Below are positions 18,136-27,195 of a DNA stretch of 64,000 nt, in pieces (position 1 is the first letter of the stretch; every line of letters begins with the position of its first letter). The position numbers were made by a program, and so were the translations under genes. The notes beneath the pieces were generated by a model. That model made no database searches. It was not told where the DNA came from and saw only the letters and a program-made list of their open reading frames with translations. The DNA is from Roseomonas indoligenes (GTDB lineage Bacteria; Pseudomonadota; Alphaproteobacteria; Acetobacterales; Acetobacteraceae): assembly GCF_017813365.1 (NCBI RefSeq), contig NZ_JAGIZA010000008.1, forward strand, positions 62,001 through 126,000, given 5' to 3'.

Positions 18136-20088
18136 CTAAGCCCGCCCGGCTACCGGCGTATTGGGCGCGTGCTCGAATTCCGGCACCAGCCGCCCCAGGC
18201 CGGCCAGGGCCAGGCGCGCCTGGCCACCGCGGGCGGCGGCGGCGATCTCGTCGATGGCGCGGCCGACCAGCGCGGCGTCCGCGGTGCGCGGCGTGGCGAC
18301 GAGGAGGCCCGGGAACTCGGTCGGGCTCGGGGCTTCCTTGCCGTGGAAGAGTTCCTCGAACAGCTTCTCGCCGGGGCGCAAGCCGGTGAAGCGGATCTCC
18401 ACCTCCTCGTCCGGTTGCAGACCGGCGAGGCGGATCATGCGGCGGGCGAGGTCCACGATCTTCACGGGCTTGCCCATGTCCAGGACGAAGATGCCGCCGT
18501 CCTTCAGTTCCGGCGGCTGGTCGGCCCGGTCCTCGGCGCCGATGACGCTGGCCTGGAGGACCAGGCCCACCGCTTCGCGCACGGTCATAAAGTAGCGACG
18601 CATGTCGGGGTGGGTGACCGTCAGCGGCCCGCCGCGCTCCAACTGGCGGCGAAAGAGAGGCACGACGGAGCCGGTGGAGCCGAGCACGTTGCCGAAGCGC
18701 ACGGTGACGCAGCGCATGCCCCCGCTGCCGTTGCTCATCCCCTGGCGCGCCTGCATGTCCAGCGCCTGGCAGTACATCTCCGCCAGCCGCTTGGAGGCGC
18801 CCATGACGGAGGTGGGGTTCACCGCCTTGTCCGTGGAGATGAAGACCATGGCGCGGCAGCCATTGGCGCGCGCGGCGTCCGCGATCACGCGGGTGCCGAG
18901 GGCATTGGTGAGGAGGCCCTCCAGCGGGTCGTTCTCCACCATCGGCACGTGCTTCAGGGCGGCGGCGTGGAAGACGAGGTCCGGCCGGATTTCCTGCATC
19001 AGCCGGCCCAGCCGCGCCTCGTCGCGCACATCGGCCAGCACGGGGCGGCGGACGACGCCGGGATGGGTCTCCGACAGTTCCAGGTCGATCTCGTAGAGGG
19101 CGAACTCGCCGTGGTCGAGCAGGGTGAGGCTGGCGGGGCCGAGGGCGGCGATCTGGCGGGCCAGCTCGCTGCCGATCGTGCCGCCCGCGCCGGTGACGAG
19201 GACGCGCCGGCCCTGGATCAGCCGCGCCATTCCCTCCCGGTCCAGCGGTACCTGCGGGCGGTCCAGCAGTTCCTCGATGGAGACGGGGCGCAGCTCCAGG
19301 CGCCGGGCGGCCGCTTGGGCCGTACTCTGGGGGCGCGCGGCGGCGGGGTCCAGCGCCGTGGGGCGGGGCGCGCGGCGCACGGGCACGCCGTGGCGGTCGG
19401 CGGCGTCCAGCAGCGCCTCCAGCGCGGCACCGGACAGGGCGGGATCGGCGAGGACGAGGAGGGCGGGCAGCCGCCCCTCCGCCCGCAGCGCGTCCAGCAC
19501 CGCCCCGGCATCCTCCACGGCGCCCAGGATCGGGGTGCCGAGGATGCGGCGGCCCCGCTGCCGGGCGCGGGGGGCCAGGATGCCCTCCACCCGGTAGCCG
19601 GGGGCGCGCTGGGCGATCAGGGCGCGGATGAAGAGGTCCGCCGCGTCGGCGCCGCCGGCCAGCAGCACGGGCTGGGCGGGCACGTCGGAGGCGGGGCCCG
19701 CGCGGTGGGCGGATTGCAGGCGGCCCACCAGCCGGGCGCCGCCGAGCAACGCCGCCAGCACCCCGGCATGCAGCAGGGGGAAGGCGGGGTTGGGCGGACG
19801 CCAGCCGCCGGCGATCATCAGCCCCGCCCAGAACAGGCCCGCTGCCACGACGGAGGCCGCCGCCACGGGCAGAAGGTCGGGCAGGCCGACATAGCGCCAG
19901 TACTGGCGGGGTAGGCGCAGGGGCAGGGCCGCGGCCGCGAAGGCCAGCAGGGCGCCGGACAGGCCGCCCACCCACCAGAGCGGCGGCGGCCAGATTCCGG
20001 GCGCGGCGAGGGCGAGCGCGGCCGGCAGGGCCAGTGCCGCCAGCACCAGATCCAGCGCGAGGTTGAGTAGGATGCGCTGTGGCGCCAC
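18136..20088 (-). CDS. Membrane-bound UDP-sugar 4,6-dehydratase/epimerase (CapD/WbpM type)
   Basis: A 650-residue polysaccharide-biosynthesis enzyme. About four N-terminal membrane helices precede a CoA-binding-like region and a C-terminal SDR domain with the NAD motif VTGAGGTIGSEL and STDKAVNPTSVMGASKR, where Met stands in the position of the usual catalytic Tyr, as in the WbpM/PglF group. It would make a 4-keto-6-deoxy sugar nucleotide, the natural substrate of the DegT aminotransferase at 25134. I start at GTG 20088 (12 bases after the upstream stop) rather than GTG 20160, which would overlap the upstream gene by 61 bases. Confidence 0.87.
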   Translation of the reverse strand: MAPQRILLNLALDLVLAALALPAALALAAPGIWPPPLWWVGGLSGALLAFAAAALPLRLPRQYWRYVGLPDLLPVAAASVVAAGLFWAGLMIAGGWRPPNPAFPLLHAGVLAALLGGARLVGRLQSAHRAGPASDVPAQPVLLAGGADAADLFIRALIAQRAPGYRVEGILAPRARQRGRRILGTPILGAVEDAGAVLDALRAEGRLPALLVLADPALSGAALEALLDAADRHGVPVRRAPRPTALDPAAARPQSTAQAAARRLELRPVSIEELLDRPQVPLDREGMARLIQGRRVLVTGAGGTIGSELARQIAALGPASLTLLDHGEFALYEIDLELSETHPGVVRRPVLADVRDEARLGRLMQEIRPDLVFHAAALKHVPMVENDPLEGLLTNALGTRVIADAARANGCRAMVFISTDKAVNPTSVMGASKRLAEMYCQALDMQARQGMSNGSGGMRCVTVRFGNVLGSTGSVVPLFRRQLERGGPLTVTHPDMRRYFMTVREAVGLVLQASVIGAEDRADQPPELKDGGIFVLDMGKPVKIVDLARRMIRLAGLQPDEEVEIRFTGLRPGEKLFEELFHGKEAPSPTEFPGLLVATPRTADAALVGRAIDEIAAAARGGQARLALAGLGRLVPEFEHAPNTPVAGRA

Positions 20089-20099
20089 GGGCCGGTCCC

Positions 20100-22700
20100 T
20101 CAGGCGCCCTGCGCCGGCCGGGACGGCGCCAGGACCGGTTCGGGCTGCAGCAGGCGCCACTCGGCCGGGACCAACCCCATGGGCCCGCCACGGTTGGCGG
20201 AGGCGCGCAGGCCGGCCTCGATCAGCGGCACGTCGGAGGTAGGGGCTGGCGGGGCGGCCGGGGCATCCGGCTCCTCTGGCGCGCGGGCGAGCACGGTGGC
20301 GACCCCGGCGGGCAGCGCCCCGCCGAAGAGGCTGGCTTCCGTCAGCAGCCTGTGCCCACCGCCCTGTGCCATCCCGATCGGCACTTCGATGGGGCGGCCG
20401 GTGAGGGTGGGGACGGCAGGTTCCGGCTGCTTCGGGACCGGGCGCGGCGGGGTGGCCAGGGGCGCCGGGGCCTTCGCCGCGGCCCGCATGCCCGCGAGAA
20501 GCGAGAAGACCGGCTCAGCGGGGGCGGGGACGGGCCGGGGCGCCGGGGCGACCCGCAGCGCCTGCACCATGGAGCCGAGCGCGACGGTGGGGCTGGGCGC
20601 ATCACCCGCCACCGGGAGCAGGGCGAGTGCGTCGGGCAGCTCCGGCATGGGCCCGAGCACCTCCGACGGCGGCGGCAGCTCGCCGGGCGACGGTGCGGCG
20701 GGGGGCGGGCCGGGCGTGGGCTCCTGTGCCTCGCGCGCGAGGACGGCGGCGAGGCTGGCCGGGACCTCCAGCGCATGCGTCAGCGCCGCCTCGGTCAGCA
20801 ATCGGGGCTGGTCGGTTGGCGGGATGGCGGCCGGGGCCTCCTGCACCGGGGGTGGGGGCGTAAATTCGGCCAGCAGGCGGAAGGGCGCGGCCTCCGCGGA
20901 CCGGGGCGCGCCGGGCGTCGGCCCGCGCTCGAGGAAGGCGGTGAGGGCGGGCGCGACGGCCCGGTTGCCGAGGCCGGACTCCTCCAGCAGCCGCGGCGCG
21001 GCGGGGGCAGGGGAGGGGCGCGCCTCTCCTCGCATGGCGGCGGAAAGGCTGGCGAAGGCATCCGCCGCCGTGCGGGGCGCGGCCGGGGCCAAAGGGGGCA
21101 GTTCGGGTGCGGGCGCGGGTGCCGCCGGGCGGTGCGCGGGGGCAGCTGGCGGTGCGATCGGGGCAGGCTGGGCGGCCCGGGGCATCGGATTCACGGGCAA
21201 AGGAGCCCGGAGGGGCTCCGCTGCCGCCGAAGCAGTGGCCGCAGATGTCGGCACGGGCGGTGCCACGGGGCGGGGCGGGGGCACCGGCGCCGCCTGGGCC
21301 GGCGCCGGGGCAGGCATGGGGGCAGGCGTCGGGGCAAGCTCTGGGGCGGCCGGCGGCGCCGGGCGCGGCGCGGGCTCGGGCGCGGCCTGGGCAGCGGGCC
21401 GGCCCGGCACCGGGGCCGCGGGGCGCGGCGGAGCGGGGAGTGGATCGGGCGCGCGGGCGATCGGCGCAGGCCGCGGGGCCAGCTCCTCGTAGAGCGCGAC
21501 CAGCCGCTCCGCCTCGCCCGCCCAGCCGTAGCGGCCGAGGGCGGCGGCGTGGCCGGCGGCCCCCATCTCGGCGCGCAGATGCGGATCGGCCAGGGCGCGC
21601 ACCGCTTCGGCCACCGTCTCGGGATCGGCGGTGTTCACCAGCACGCCGCAACCCGTCTCCCGCACCACCTCCGCCACCTCCTCGGCGAAGTTGGGGACGA
21701 TCACGGGCAGGCCGGCCAGCATGCAGTCGAACAGCTTGTGCGGCAGGGCCAGGCGGTGGTTCTCGTGGCCGGGCTGGAACAGCACGATGCCGATATCGGC
21801 CTCCGCCGCCAGGGCCACCGCCGCCTCGTGCGGCAGCCAGCCGTGGCGCTCCACCGCGCCCGATACGCCCAGGCGCTTGGCCTCGGAGAGGAACTCGGTC
21901 TCCGAATTGTCGGTGAAGCGGCCGATGAGGGAGAGGCGCGTGCCCTCCGGGCACTTCGCCAGGGCGCGCAGCATCTCGAAGGCGCCCCGCTCGCGCGTCA
22001 GCGCGCCGAGATGGACGAGGGTGAGCGGGCCGTGGCGGTGATCGCGCGGCGCCACCGGCACGGCGGCGGCGTAGTTGCGGACGGGCACCACCTCCGCCTC
22101 GGGGAAGGCGTCCTCCAGCCCGTCCTTAGCCACCACCACGGCGTCCGCGCGCGCGGCCATCCAGCGGCAGGCGGCGATCACGGCGCGGCGGCCGAGGCCG
22201 CGGAACATCCCGGGCAGCCGCGTGTCCAGGCGGGACGGGTAGTGCTCGTGCACGTCGATCACCACCGCCGCCCCGGTCATCCGGGCGGCGAGGATGGCGG
22301 CGTACCAGCTGTCCGGCTCGTGCGCGTGGATCACGGCGGGCTTCAGCTTCGCCGCGCGCCGGGCCAGGGCGCGGGCGGCGCGCAGCCGGCCGATCCAGCC
22401 GGCCACGCGGGGATAGGTGAGGATCTCCACCCCCGCCATCTCCTGCGGCACGTCCTTCGCGCCGCGCAGCGGGGCGGGGGCGAGGTGGGCGACGCGCCAC
22501 CCGGCCTCGGCCAGCGCCGCGCCCTCCTTGCCGACGACGCGCAGGTCCGTCGGCGGGTGCGCGGCCGAGAGCATGAGGACCAGCGGCGCCTCGCGCGAGG
22601 CGGCGAGGCGCAGGGCCGCGGCGGCGCGCTGCGGCTCGCGCTGCGCGCGGGGCTGGGGGGCCTTGGCCGGGGCGGGGCGCGCGTCGCTGCGGCCGGTCAT
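20100..22700 (-). CDS. GT4-like glycosyltransferase with a 450-residue Ala/Pro-rich tail
   Basis: An 866-residue protein. Residues about 38-405 form a GT-B glycosyltransferase (HAHEPDSWYAA, VIDVHEHYP, then the donor-site region PHKLFDCMLAGLPVIVPNF). From about 408 to the end the chain is rich in Pro and Ala with a recurring motif of the form RLL(T/E)EaxL...ALxAxLAR near residues 568, 632 and 783, and shorter versions near 606 and 823. Such a tail is not part of normal GT4 enzymes. It is coupled to wecB by ATGA, which places it in exopolysaccharide assembly. The acceptor and sugar are unknown; the tail may bind a partner or surface. Confidence 0.8.
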   Translation of the reverse strand: MTGRSDARPAPAKAPQPRAQREPQRAAAALRLAASREAPLVLMLSAAHPPTDLRVVGKEGAALAEAGWRVAHLAPAPLRGAKDVPQEMAGVEILTYPRVAGWIGRLRAARALARRAAKLKPAVIHAHEPDSWYAAILAARMTGAAVVIDVHEHYPSRLDTRLPGMFRGLGRRAVIAACRWMAARADAVVVAKDGLEDAFPEAEVVPVRNYAAAVPVAPRDHRHGPLTLVHLGALTRERGAFEMLRALAKCPEGTRLSLIGRFTDNSETEFLSEAKRLGVSGAVERHGWLPHEAAVALAAEADIGIVLFQPGHENHRLALPHKLFDCMLAGLPVIVPNFAEEVAEVVRETGCGVLVNTADPETVAEAVRALADPHLRAEMGAAGHAAALGRYGWAGEAERLVALYEELAPRPAPIARAPDPLPAPPRPAAPVPGRPAAQAAPEPAPRPAPPAAPELAPTPAPMPAPAPAQAAPVPPPRPVAPPVPTSAATASAAAEPLRAPLPVNPMPRAAQPAPIAPPAAPAHRPAAPAPAPELPPLAPAAPRTAADAFASLSAAMRGEARPSPAPAAPRLLEESGLGNRAVAPALTAFLERGPTPGAPRSAEAAPFRLLAEFTPPPPVQEAPAAIPPTDQPRLLTEAALTHALEVPASLAAVLAREAQEPTPGPPPAAPSPGELPPPSEVLGPMPELPDALALLPVAGDAPSPTVALGSMVQALRVAPAPRPVPAPAEPVFSLLAGMRAAAKAPAPLATPPRPVPKQPEPAVPTLTGRPIEVPIGMAQGGGHRLLTEASLFGGALPAGVATVLARAPEEPDAPAAPPAPTSDVPLIEAGLRASANRGGPMGLVPAEWRLLQPEPVLAPSRPAQGA

Positions 22701-23815
22701 GCCCGGACCTCCGCGGCGGAGGTGTCCAGATATTCCCTCAGATGCGCGACCATGCGGGCGCCGGCCCTGCCGTCCCAGAGCGGGATGGGCCGGGCCCGGG
22801 GGCGGTCCCCCGCCACCACCGCCGCCACCGCGCCGGCCAGGTCCCCGGGCGCGACGAGGCGGTTGGTGCCGGCCTCCAGCGTGACGGGCCGCTCTGTGGA
22901 GGGGCGCAGCGTCAGGCAGGGCAGGTCGAGCGCCCAGGCCTCCTCCTGCACGCCACCGCTATCCGTGGCCACGAGGCGGGCGCGGGCGAGCAGGCCGAGA
23001 AAGTCACGGTATCCAAGCGGCGGAAGGGACATGACCCTTTCTGGCACGAGGAGGCCGAATTCCGAAAGACGTCCTGCGCTGCGGGGATGCACCGGCCAGA
23101 CGAGGGGCAGGTGCCGGGCCGCCGCCTCCACGGCCTCCAGCAGCCCGGCCAGGGCCTTCCGGCTGTCCACGTTCGCAGGGCGGTGCAGGGTGAGGACGCC
23201 GTAGCCTCCGGGCCGCAACCCATCCGGCAGGGGACGGGCGCGGGCGGCGGGCAGGGTCCGCAGCAGGCTGTCGATCATAGTGTTGCCGACGGTGCGCACC
23301 GCGGCCGGGGCGTGCCCTTCGGCCAGGAGCCGGGCGGCCGTGCCCTCGTCCGGCGCCCAGAGGAGGGTGGAGACCGCGTCCACCGCCCGGCGGTTGATCT
23401 CCTCTGGCATGTCCAGGTCGCCGCAGCGCAGGCCGGCCTCCAGGTGGGCCACGGGGATCGCCAGCTTGCGGGCGGCCAGGGTGGCGGCGAGCGTGCCGTC
23501 CACGTCCCCGGCCACCACCACCATGGAGGGGCGGCGCGCGGACCAGAGCTCGGCGCAGGCCATCATGGTGCGCCCGGTCAGCCCGGCATGGCCGCCGCCG
23601 GAGATGCCGAGCGAGACCTCGGGCGGCGGAAGACCGAGATCGGCCAGGTGGCCGCCGAACATGGCGGCGTCGTGGTGCTGGCCGGTATGGACGACCACCG
23701 GCCGGCAGAAGGGCGGCGCCTCCGCCAGCGCGTGCAGCAGCGCCGCCAGCTTCGGCAGGTTCGGCCGGGCGGCCGCGATCAGGTGAAGTTCTGGCAGGTG
23801 AAGTTCGGGAAGCAC
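22697..23815 (-). CDS. wecB: UDP-N-acetylglucosamine 2-epimerase (non-hydrolysing)
   Basis: A 372-residue enzyme, normal for the family. It contains HTGQHHDAAMFGGHL near the start, VAHLEAGLRCGDLDMPEEINR (residues about 118-138), an HRPANVD motif and DSGGVQEEA, all at the expected spacing. It converts UDP-GlcNAc to UDP-ManNAc. The GTG at 23815 is preceded by AGGA at a good distance. The stop overlaps the next gene's ATG (ATGA). It supplies a ManNAc-type sugar for the surface polysaccharide made by this cluster. Confidence 0.87.
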   Translation of the reverse strand: MLPELHLPELHLIAAARPNLPKLAALLHALAEAPPFCRPVVVHTGQHHDAAMFGGHLADLGLPPPEVSLGISGGGHAGLTGRTMMACAELWSARRPSMVVVAGDVDGTLAATLAARKLAIPVAHLEAGLRCGDLDMPEEINRRAVDAVSTLLWAPDEGTAARLLAEGHAPAAVRTVGNTMIDSLLRTLPAARARPLPDGLRPGGYGVLTLHRPANVDSRKALAGLLEAVEAAARHLPLVWPVHPRSAGRLSEFGLLVPERVMSLPPLGYRDFLGLLARARLVATDSGGVQEEAWALDLPCLTLRPSTERPVTLEAGTNRLVAPGDLAGAVAAVVAGDRPRARPIPLWDGRAGARMVAHLREYLDTSAAEVRA

Positions 23816-23847
23816 GTCGCGCCGTCCTGGCCGGGAGGGGAGGGAGT

Positions 23848-25116
23848 TCAGGCCGCCCGCGCCAGGGCTGGCACCTCCGCCGCCGCCTCCAGCACTTCGC
23901 AGAAGCGGGCCGCGTGGATGCGCCGGTCCCAGAGTCGCACGGCGCGCGCCCGTGCGGCGGCGCCCATCGCGGTCCGGCGGGCCGGTTCCGCGACGAGCGC
24001 CGCCAACGCGTCGGCCAGGGCCGGCGCGTCGCCGGGGGGCGCGGCGATGCCGCAGGCGATCCCGTCCGCCCCCGCCCCCACCAGCCGCGCGGCGCGGCCC
24101 GGGGCGTTGGTGACGACGGGCAGGCCCGCGGCGAGGTAGTCCATCAGCTTGTTCGGCGCCGTCCACTCCGCGAATTCCGGGATCGGGGCCAGCAGGTGCA
24201 GCCCGATCCCGGCGCCAGCGAGCAGGCCGGCGAGCCGGGTCTTGGGCAGGGGATCGAGAAAGGTGACGTTGCGGAGGTCGCGCCGCCGCGCCTCCTCCAT
24301 CAGCCGGGCGCGCTCCCCGCCCTCGCCGACCAGCACCAGGCGTATGCGGCGCTCCCCCGCGTTGCGGAGGACCGTGGCGGCCTCGACCGCGGTCATCAGC
24401 CCGTTGGCGCGGCCATGGGCGCCGGCATAGACGGCCAGCACCTCCCAGGCCGCGGCCTCCGGCGGGCGCCAGGGCGCCACCTGCGGGCCGAAGAGGTCGA
24501 GGTCGCAGCCGTTCGGGACCACATGGACGCGGGCGGGCGCGGCGCCGCGGGCAAGGGCCGTCTCGGCCATGCCCTCGGTCAGCCCGATCACCGCGGCGGC
24601 GTTGCGGCATGCGGCATCCGCCAGCCGGCCCATGGCAGCCAGGGCCGGGGCGGGCACCCCGCCGCCGAGATGGGCTTCCGACAGGGCGCGGGGCAGTTCC
24701 GGCCAGGGGTCGCGGATCTCGAAGACGAAGGGCAGGCCGCGCAGCCGGTGCGCAACCAGCGCGGGAAGCGCGACGGTGAGCGGCGTGGAGGAGGCGAGCG
24801 CGAGGTCGAAGCGCTCGCGCAGCGCCAGCCGCGCGGCGCGCCCGGCATAGCGCAGGAAGGCGCCGGTGCGGGCGCCCAGCCCCTGGGCATTGCCGCAGGG
24901 AATGTCGAACTCCACCACCCGGAAGCCGGCCACCCGCCCCTCCCGCAGCCCGCGCCGGAAAGGGCCGGAAAGGCCCGTCTCCGCCCCGTCGTAGCGGCCG
25001 CAGGCGAGGGTGACGGCGTGGCCGCGCGCCGCCATGGCGCGGGCCATGGCATGGGCGCGGGTGGCCGTGGCGCCGCCCGGCCCGGAATAGTGCTGGTGGA
25101 GGTAGAGGAGGTTCAG
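23848..25116 (-). CDS. GT4 glycosyltransferase (WbuB-like) with non-canonical start
   Basis: A glycosyltransferase of about 422 residues. Its N-terminus LNLLYLHQHYSGPGGATATR is the WbuB-like nucleotide-sugar fold start, and the C-terminal half has VPNGCDLDLFGP, YAGAHGRANGL and EWTAPNKLMDYLAAGLPVV. There is no ATG, GTG or TTG in frame between the end of the aminotransferase and this N-terminus, nor in the preceding 100 or so bases. The only candidates are CTG (25116), ATT (25134, overlapping the previous stop) or CTG (25137). Translation is probably coupled to the gene before it. The start coordinate is therefore tentative; the family call is firm. Confidence 0.82.
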   Translation of the reverse strand: MNLLYLHQHYSGPGGATATRAHAMARAMAARGHAVTLACGRYDGAETGLSGPFRRGLREGRVAGFRVVEFDIPCGNAQGLGARTGAFLRYAGRAARLALRERFDLALASSTPLTVALPALVAHRLRGLPFVFEIRDPWPELPRALSEAHLGGGVPAPALAAMGRLADAACRNAAAVIGLTEGMAETALARGAAPARVHVVPNGCDLDLFGPQVAPWRPPEAAAWEVLAVYAGAHGRANGLMTAVEAATVLRNAGERRIRLVLVGEGGERARLMEEARRRDLRNVTFLDPLPKTRLAGLLAGAGIGLHLLAPIPEFAEWTAPNKLMDYLAAGLPVVTNAPGRAARLVGAGADGIACGIAAPPGDAPALADALAALVAEPARRTAMGAAARARAVRLWDRRIHAARFCEVLEAAAEVPALARAA

Positions 25117-25133
25117 GGCGGCACGATCCGGAA

Positions 25134-26366
25134 TCAGGCCCGGGCCAGGCGCCGGATCACCTCGATCACGCGGGCCTGCTCGCCCGGCTCCATGGCGCCG
25201 GAGGGCAGGCAGAGGCCGCGCTCGAATAAGCCGATGGAGACGTTGCCGCCGATCATGCGGCTTCCGCGGAAGGCCGGCTGCAGGTGCAGCGGCTTCCAGA
25301 CCGGGCGGCTCTCGATCCTCACGGCCTCCAGGGCGCCGCGCACCACCTCGCGGTCCGCGCCGAATCGGTCCGCGTCGATCAGCATGACGCTGAGCCAGCG
25401 GGAAGATCGCCCCCAGGCGGGTTCCGGCATGAAGGAGATGCCGGGCAGGTCGGCCAGTCCCGCCACGTAGCGCGCGAAGACCGCGCGGCGGGCGGCGACG
25501 CGGGATTCCAGCGCCCGCAGCTGCACCAGCCCGACGGCGGCGAGGACGGAGGAGAAGCCGTAGGAGTAGCCGAGCGTCTCGTGTTGGTAGTGCGGCGAGG
25601 ATTCCTTGGCCTGCATGCTGAAATGCCGGGCGGAGGTGATCAGGCGCGGATCGTCGGAGACGAGGGCGCCGCCGCCGCCGGCGGTGATGATCTTGTTGCC
25701 GTTGAAGGAGAAGCAGGCCAGGCGCGCCCCCTTGCCGGCCGCGCGCCCGCGCCCCTGCGCCCCGAGGCTCTCGGCGGAATCGCTCAGCACCGGCACGCCC
25801 CAGCGGTCGCAGGCGGAGACGATGGCGTCGAGGTCCGCGCACTGGCCGTAAAGGTCCACCGGCACCACCACCCGCGGCAATCGGCCTTCGCGCGCCGCCT
25901 GGGCGAGGGCATCGCGCAGCAGGTCCGGGTCCAGGGTCCAGCTGCCCGGCTCCACGTCGAGGAAGGTAATGCGCGCGCCCATCTGCGCGGCCGGGGAGAC
26001 GGTGGCGACGAAGGTGAGGCTCGGCGCCCAGACCTCGTCGCCCGGCGTCACGCCGAGGATGCGGTAGCCCAGGTGAAGCGCGGCCGTGCCGGAGGAGGTG
26101 GCGAGAACCTCGCCGAAGCCCGACGCCTCCGCAAAGGCGGCCTCGAAGGCCCGGGGGATCGGGCCGGCCGGTGCGAGCCAGCGGCTTCGCAGCGTTTCCT
26201 CCAGCGCCTGCATCTCGCCACCGGCGAGCTGGGGCGGCGAGAGGTGGATCCGCCGGGGTGGGTCTGCCTCGGCGCCAGAGCGCCGGAACGGGAGGATGTT
26301 TCCGAGGGCGGCAGACGGGCTCGCCTCCCCTGGGGCGCCAGAGGTCGGTGTTAGGCGCAGCGCCAT
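25134..26366 (-). CDS. DegT/DnrJ/EryC1/StrS-family PLP aminotransferase
   Basis: A 410-residue sugar-nucleotide aminotransferase. Family marks: SSGTAALHLGYRILGVTPGDEV (about residues 90-112), a PVDLYGQCADLDAI segment, DSAESLGA, and the PLP-lysine loop FSFNGNKIITAGGGGAL. The first 40 residues are extra and less conserved, so a later start is possible. It would aminate the 4-keto sugar produced by the CapD-like enzyme at 18136. The next gene starts within about 20 bases, so they are coupled. Confidence 0.9.
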   Translation of the reverse strand: MALRLTPTSGAPGEASPSAALGNILPFRRSGAEADPPRRIHLSPPQLAGGEMQALEETLRSRWLAPAGPIPRAFEAAFAEASGFGEVLATSSGTAALHLGYRILGVTPGDEVWAPSLTFVATVSPAAQMGARITFLDVEPGSWTLDPDLLRDALAQAAREGRLPRVVVPVDLYGQCADLDAIVSACDRWGVPVLSDSAESLGAQGRGRAAGKGARLACFSFNGNKIITAGGGGALVSDDPRLITSARHFSMQAKESSPHYQHETLGYSYGFSSVLAAVGLVQLRALESRVAARRAVFARYVAGLADLPGISFMPEPAWGRSSRWLSVMLIDADRFGADREVVRGALEAVRIESRPVWKPLHLQPAFRGSRMIGGNVSIGLFERGLCLPSGAMEPGEQARVIEVIRRLARA

Positions 26367-26503
26367 TCGCCCCTCACGATTTTGCTACTTCTCAGGTTGT
26401 GGCGGCGCACCGCGAGTTCGCAAGGGTGGTCCACAACCACAAGGATGAATCTTATTTTTTGTGCACCCCCGTATTCGGGATGAATACTTTCGCCGGGGAT
26501 CAT
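26351..26503 (-). CDS. Possible 50-residue protein coupled to the sugar-transferase gene
   Basis: This short reading frame (MIPGESIHPEYGGAQKIRF...) starts at an ATG that overlaps the sugar-transferase stop as ATGA and ends 16 bases inside the aminotransferase gene. The stretch is richer in A/T than its surroundings. It could be a coupled small protein, or chance in what is otherwise a 132-base promoter gap for the aminotransferase. No family recognised and no membrane segment. Confidence 0.3.
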   Translation of the reverse strand: MIPGESIHPEYGGAQKIRFILVVVDHPCELAVRRHNLRSSKIVRGEWRCA

Positions 26504-27195
26504 GCTGGACCTACCCGTCCCCGCCGCGCCGGGCGATTCGCGCCAGGGCGATCCGGGTGCCCCGAGGGGCGACCCGGCGGGCGGCGCAAGTCCCGGGGTG
26601 GCAGTTCCGGCATGGTGGCGTGGCCCGGGGCGTTCACGCCGCGGCCGGAGAGCAGCACGCGCAACGTGCCCAGGGCCGCCATCAGGTCGACGCGCGCGGT
26701 GACGGAGCCGGCATAGCGCGCATCCCATTCCAGCCGGGCGGGCCAGGGCACGGCGTTGCGCCCGCGCGCCTGGGCGAGCCCCGCCAGCCCAGGGCGCACG
26801 CGCAGCCGCTCCGCCTGGCGCGGCGTGTAGCGGGGCAGGTAGTCCATCGGCAGGGGGCGGGGGCCAACGAGGCTCATCTCCCCCCGCAGCACGTTCAGGA
26901 GCTGCGGCGCCTCGTCCAGCGCGCAGGCGCGGAGGGCGCGACCGAACCGGGTCAGGCGCGCCGCATCTGCCTCCCCCGTGTATCGCGGCGCGCGCATGGA
27001 GCGGAATTTGAGAAGCGTGAAGGGCAGGCCGCCCCGCCCCGCCCGCACCTGCCGGAACAGCACGCCGGGGCCGAGCGCGGCCCGCACCGCCACCGCCACC
27101 ACCACGAGCAGGGGGCTGAGCAGCACCAGCAGCAGGCCCGCCACGGCCGCGTCCACCCAGCGCTTGCCGTGCCGGGCGTAGAAGCCTTCAGGCAA
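26500..27195 (-). CDS. Undecaprenyl-phosphate sugar phosphotransferase (initiating PGT)
   Basis: A 231-residue bacterial sugar transferase that starts polysaccharide assembly by moving sugar-1-phosphate onto undecaprenyl phosphate. It has one re-entrant membrane segment (DAAVAGLLLVLLSPLLVVVA, residues about 14-34), the LLKFRSM motif, DEAPQLLNVLRGEMSLVGPRP and GLAGLAQARG, i.e. the compact monotopic form without the extra N-terminal helices of WcaJ. TTG at 27195 is the start: GGAGGAGG precedes it and it overlaps the polymerase stop. The last 40 residues are Pro/Arg-rich and not family-like. Confidence 0.88.
   Translation of the reverse strand: MPEGFYARHGKRWVDAAVAGLLLVLLSPLLVVVAVAVRAALGPGVLFRQVRAGRGGLPFTLLKFRSMRAPRYTGEADAARLTRFGRALRACALDEAPQLLNVLRGEMSLVGPRPLPMDYLPRYTPRQAERLRVRPGLAGLAQARGRNAVPWPARLEWDARYAGSVTARVDLMAALGTLRVLLSGRGVNAPGHATMPELPPRDLRRPPGRPSGHPDRPGANRPARRGRVGPA

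Noticed and set aside
20079-23204. A 1041-codon Arg/Gly-rich frame opposite the glycosyltransferase gene
   Set aside because: Shadow of the Ala/Pro-rich tail region and of wecB; no family features.
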